The translations under genes were made by a program, and so were the position numbers. Below the pieces are notes generated by a model, which worked only from the letters and a program-made list of their open reading frames with translations, did no database searches and was not told where the DNA came from. This document shows, one piece after another, positions 62,711-64,000 of a stretch of 64,000 nucleotides of DNA; positions within the stretch are counted from its first letter, which is position 1; each line of letters begins with the position of its first letter. The stretch is from Dipylidium caninum (lineage: Eukaryota; Platyhelminthes; Cestoda; Cyclophyllidea; Dipylidiidae): NCBI GenBank assembly GCA_017562135.1, contig QEYB01000266.1:1054001-1118000 (forward strand), written 5' to 3'.

Positions 62711-64000
62711 GTGAGCCTTGCATTCTGTCGTCCTCTATTCTATATATTCAATTGAAGAATACTTTCTCTGAATTCACTTTACTCGGACTTCTTGTGCCAC
62801 AGTTACGTTCCGTTCATTATAAGATAAAAGAGTCCGCATATAGTAGTTATTTTGAAGTTCCTTTCAACCCGCAAAACTGTTCGTCTAATTTCCTTGACTG
62901 TTTGAAAAGCCATTCGACATTCTATTGCTGTGTTTTTGTGCTGTTATACTTGGCCTGCCACTTGGAGCGAAGAGTCTGAGCATTTGCGCTGTTGAGTCCT
63001 TACAACAGGACAACATTTTGAAGACTCCTGCGGCTTTACTTGTTGGTTTTTTTTGAAAAATTGATTAGGAGTCGATGAGATAGGCTTCTCATCACCGTAA
63101 CAAAAAACTGTTAGAGCACATTTTAATTGCAGGGTATTTAAAGTGTAAAAGGCTCCTAAGGGGGTGTTAAATTCCTCGTTATTCTTTACAACGTACGAGG
63201 AGCACGCCGAAATCATTGAGGTTAACGATTGAAATGCTTGTACCACATTTTTGGTCTTCTCCACATCTTCCGACTTCTTTGTCTCTTGTCAGTCAAACGC
63301 GATTTATTTCCCCCAAACGAGAAATAAACGCCCTTTTGGGACAATTTGGTGGAAGGTTTCATGCAGTTTCTGTGCTTACACAGGCTGGCTCAAGAGACGT
63401 GGAGGCGTGTGTGGTGGGGAACGATTAACTGTCACTAGTGTAAATTATTCATCTTTCTGACATTTTCTTCCACAAATACCAATGCTAATACTGGTTGTAA
63501 GAGGAGATGGAGCTTCTTCAAATTGGTGGTAGCTATTTTTGAGTTTCTACGAGATGCGGCGGTGTTAAGGTGAAATTGGCGATCCTCACACCCTGTATAT
63601 TCACTTATACAGGTCTCAGTGGCCGCGTTGAACGAAAAAAGTTAAACTTATCGACACTCACCCCTGATTAGGTCTTTCCTCACTCCCATTGCCCTTGCCT
63701 CGTTATTTATGAATGGATCTGCTGACAGGGCCCTGTCTTCTCCTCTTGTTTCTTCACACAACTTTGGTCCCGGGGCTTCCCCACCTCATCTTTGACGAGT
63801 ACGATAGCCTACAATCCGATTTGTACTTTATACTTACGCAAGTAAACTCTTCATCGTGTTTTACGCGATTTCAATCGCCTTCCATAGCCTAACTGCTGTT
63901 TGTGCACCTCAAAAACGTTTACAGCACAACTCCGCACATTTTAGTTGTATTTGCTGCAAGAAGGTAGGAAACAGGACAACACATTTAGACACAAACGATA
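62711..64000. other. Right-hand end without a supported gene
   Basis: If the 62.4-kb exon is real, this should be its following intron or intergenic sequence. A short plus-strand frame from ATG at 63709 (MNGSADRALSSPLVSS) sits after a pyrimidine-rich stretch and could be an exon, but it stops soon afterwards and has no clear partner. Confidence 0.35.

Noticed and set aside
1..64000. CRISPR array, prophage, operon or bacterial mobile element
   Set aside because: No regularly spaced repeats, no tandem co-directional intronless genes and clear spliceosomal introns throughout.

Overview
This is a eukaryotic nuclear window. Genes are split into exons with GT-AG (twice GC-AG) splice sites, and many introns are only 29 to 45 bases long, mixed with introns of hundreds to about 3,300 bases. 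Very short introns, moderate gene density and alternating GC-rich and AT-rich blocks would fit a flatworm, most likely a tapeworm. That is an inference from architecture, not from a diagnostic gene. I see no prokaryotic, viral or CRISPR content.

Layout. 1-13.7 kb: GC-rich, full of simple repeats, no gene I can support. 13.7-14.9 kb (minus): CRIPT, two exons. 16.8-23.5 kb (plus): a PAT1/PATL1 mRNA-decay scaffold, eleven exons, divergent from CRIPT. 23.5-29.1 kb: no supported gene, one possible tRNA-like short interspersed element. 29.1-30.9 kb (minus): a nearly intronless ankyrin/SOCS-box-like protein with an uncertain 5' end. 32.9-41.0 kb (minus): a rabaptin-like coiled-coil protein ending in a FYVE zinc finger, seven coding exons that splice in frame to 478 residues. 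41.0-46.3 kb: no supported gene. 46.35-46.93 kb (minus): a thioredoxin, three exons, one broken by a single-base frame change. 47.7-57.0 kb (minus): SMC2, the condensin ATPase, fifteen exons of about 1,220 residues in total. 57.27-60.29 kb (plus): an unrecognised five-exon gene of 251 residues, starting 229 bases from the SMC2 start. 62.43-62.71 kb: a likely exon of another unrecognised gene.

The genes are ordinary housekeeping functions with no shared pathway: mRNA decay, endosome tethering, redox, chromosome condensation, and possibly ubiquitin ligase adaptors. The most informative pattern is technical. Six exons in three conserved genes carry a one-base frame problem, and each can be placed at or next to a short run of one base while splice sites and flanking protein stay intact. 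This points to indel errors in the assembly rather than gene decay. I found no convincing new biological system. The best leads are the uncharacterised divergent partner of SMC2, the rabaptin-FYVE architecture, the paired GC-AG introns of PATL1, a perfect 13-bp hairpin in a rabaptin intron and two orphan coding-like exons.
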